A DNA stretch of 5,718 bases from JALYUA01 sp038229875 (GTDB lineage Bacteria > Acidobacteriota > Thermoanaerobaculia > UBA5066 > Gp7-AA6). The first letter of the stretch is position 1; each line of letters begins with the position of its first letter. Positions 5,651 through 5,718 of this stretch are shown piece after piece. The notes under the pieces are model-generated. The model was given only the letters and a program-made list of their open reading frames with translations, searched no databases and was not told the DNA's origin. Where the stretch lies: contig JBBROA010000178.1 in assembly GCA_038229875.1 (NCBI GenBank), positions 1 through 5,718 on the forward strand. Direction: 5' to 3'. A program made the translations under genes and the position numbers.

Positions 5651-5718
5651 ATGGAAATTGTAGTAGTGAAGCCACCGGGGCAGAGCAGAGCGTCGGCGAG
5701 CGGAGGAAGTGTAGGGAC
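5651..5718 (+). CDS. Possible start of a divergent gene, product unknown (runs off the window)
   Basis: An open frame begins with ATG at 5651 and stays open for 22 codons to the window end, starting MEIVVVKPPGQSRAS and then turning Ser/Gly-rich. GGAG at 5639-5642 lies eight bases upstream, which is better ribosome-binding spacing than most genes in this window have. A weak promoter-like pair lies just upstream. The peptide is too short to place in any family, and open frames of this size are common by chance in GC-rich DNA, so the call rests on its start signals and its divergent position. Confidence 0.35.
   Translation, partial: MEIVVVKPPGQSRASASGGSVG

Overview
The window is GC-rich and densely coded. 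Every confidently identified gene lies on the minus strand, so transcription runs from high to low coordinates. The gene set is a secreted S9-family peptidase, a bacterial SUI1/eIF1-like protein, a histidine phosphatase, a small membrane protein, an RlmA-type 23S rRNA methyltransferase and a DEAD-box RNA helicase. This is mostly chromosomal housekeeping content. No transposase, integrase, CRISPR array, tRNA or rRNA was seen. High GC, few good Shine-Dalgarno sequences and a secreted S9 peptidase would suit a soil or sediment bacterium such as an Acidobacteriota-like lineage, but this taxonomic guess is weak and comes only from general gene style.

Layout in transcription order. (1) 5535-5718 is a probable divergent intergenic region, with a possible plus-strand gene start at 5651 that runs off the window. 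(2) 5534-3432 encodes a 700-residue exported serine peptidase with an intact Ser-Asp-His triad. (3) After a 52-base gap with no evident terminator comes a tight cluster: SUI1-like protein (3379-3032), histidine phosphatase (3024-2335), 3-TM membrane protein (2338-1940) and RlmA-like methyltransferase (1930-1061). Their spacings are 7 bases, a 4-base ATGA overlap and 9 bases, which strongly suggests one transcript. (4) 755-1060 is non-coding and holds a large imperfect hairpin (969-1022) just after the cluster, followed by the long leader of the next gene. (5) 754-1 is the N-terminal 251 residues of a DEAD-box helicase, cut by the window edge within motif IV.

Three of the products act on RNA or the ribosome: a translation-initiation-like factor, an rRNA methyltransferase and an RNA helicase. 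The region can therefore be read as a loose translation and RNA-maintenance neighbourhood, with an orphan phosphatase and a small membrane protein inserted in the same operon. I found no convincing evidence of a new defence or mobile system. The points most worth a second look are the unexplained operon partners, the small PepSY-TM-like protein, the hairpin and long leader before the helicase, and the divergent region at the right end.
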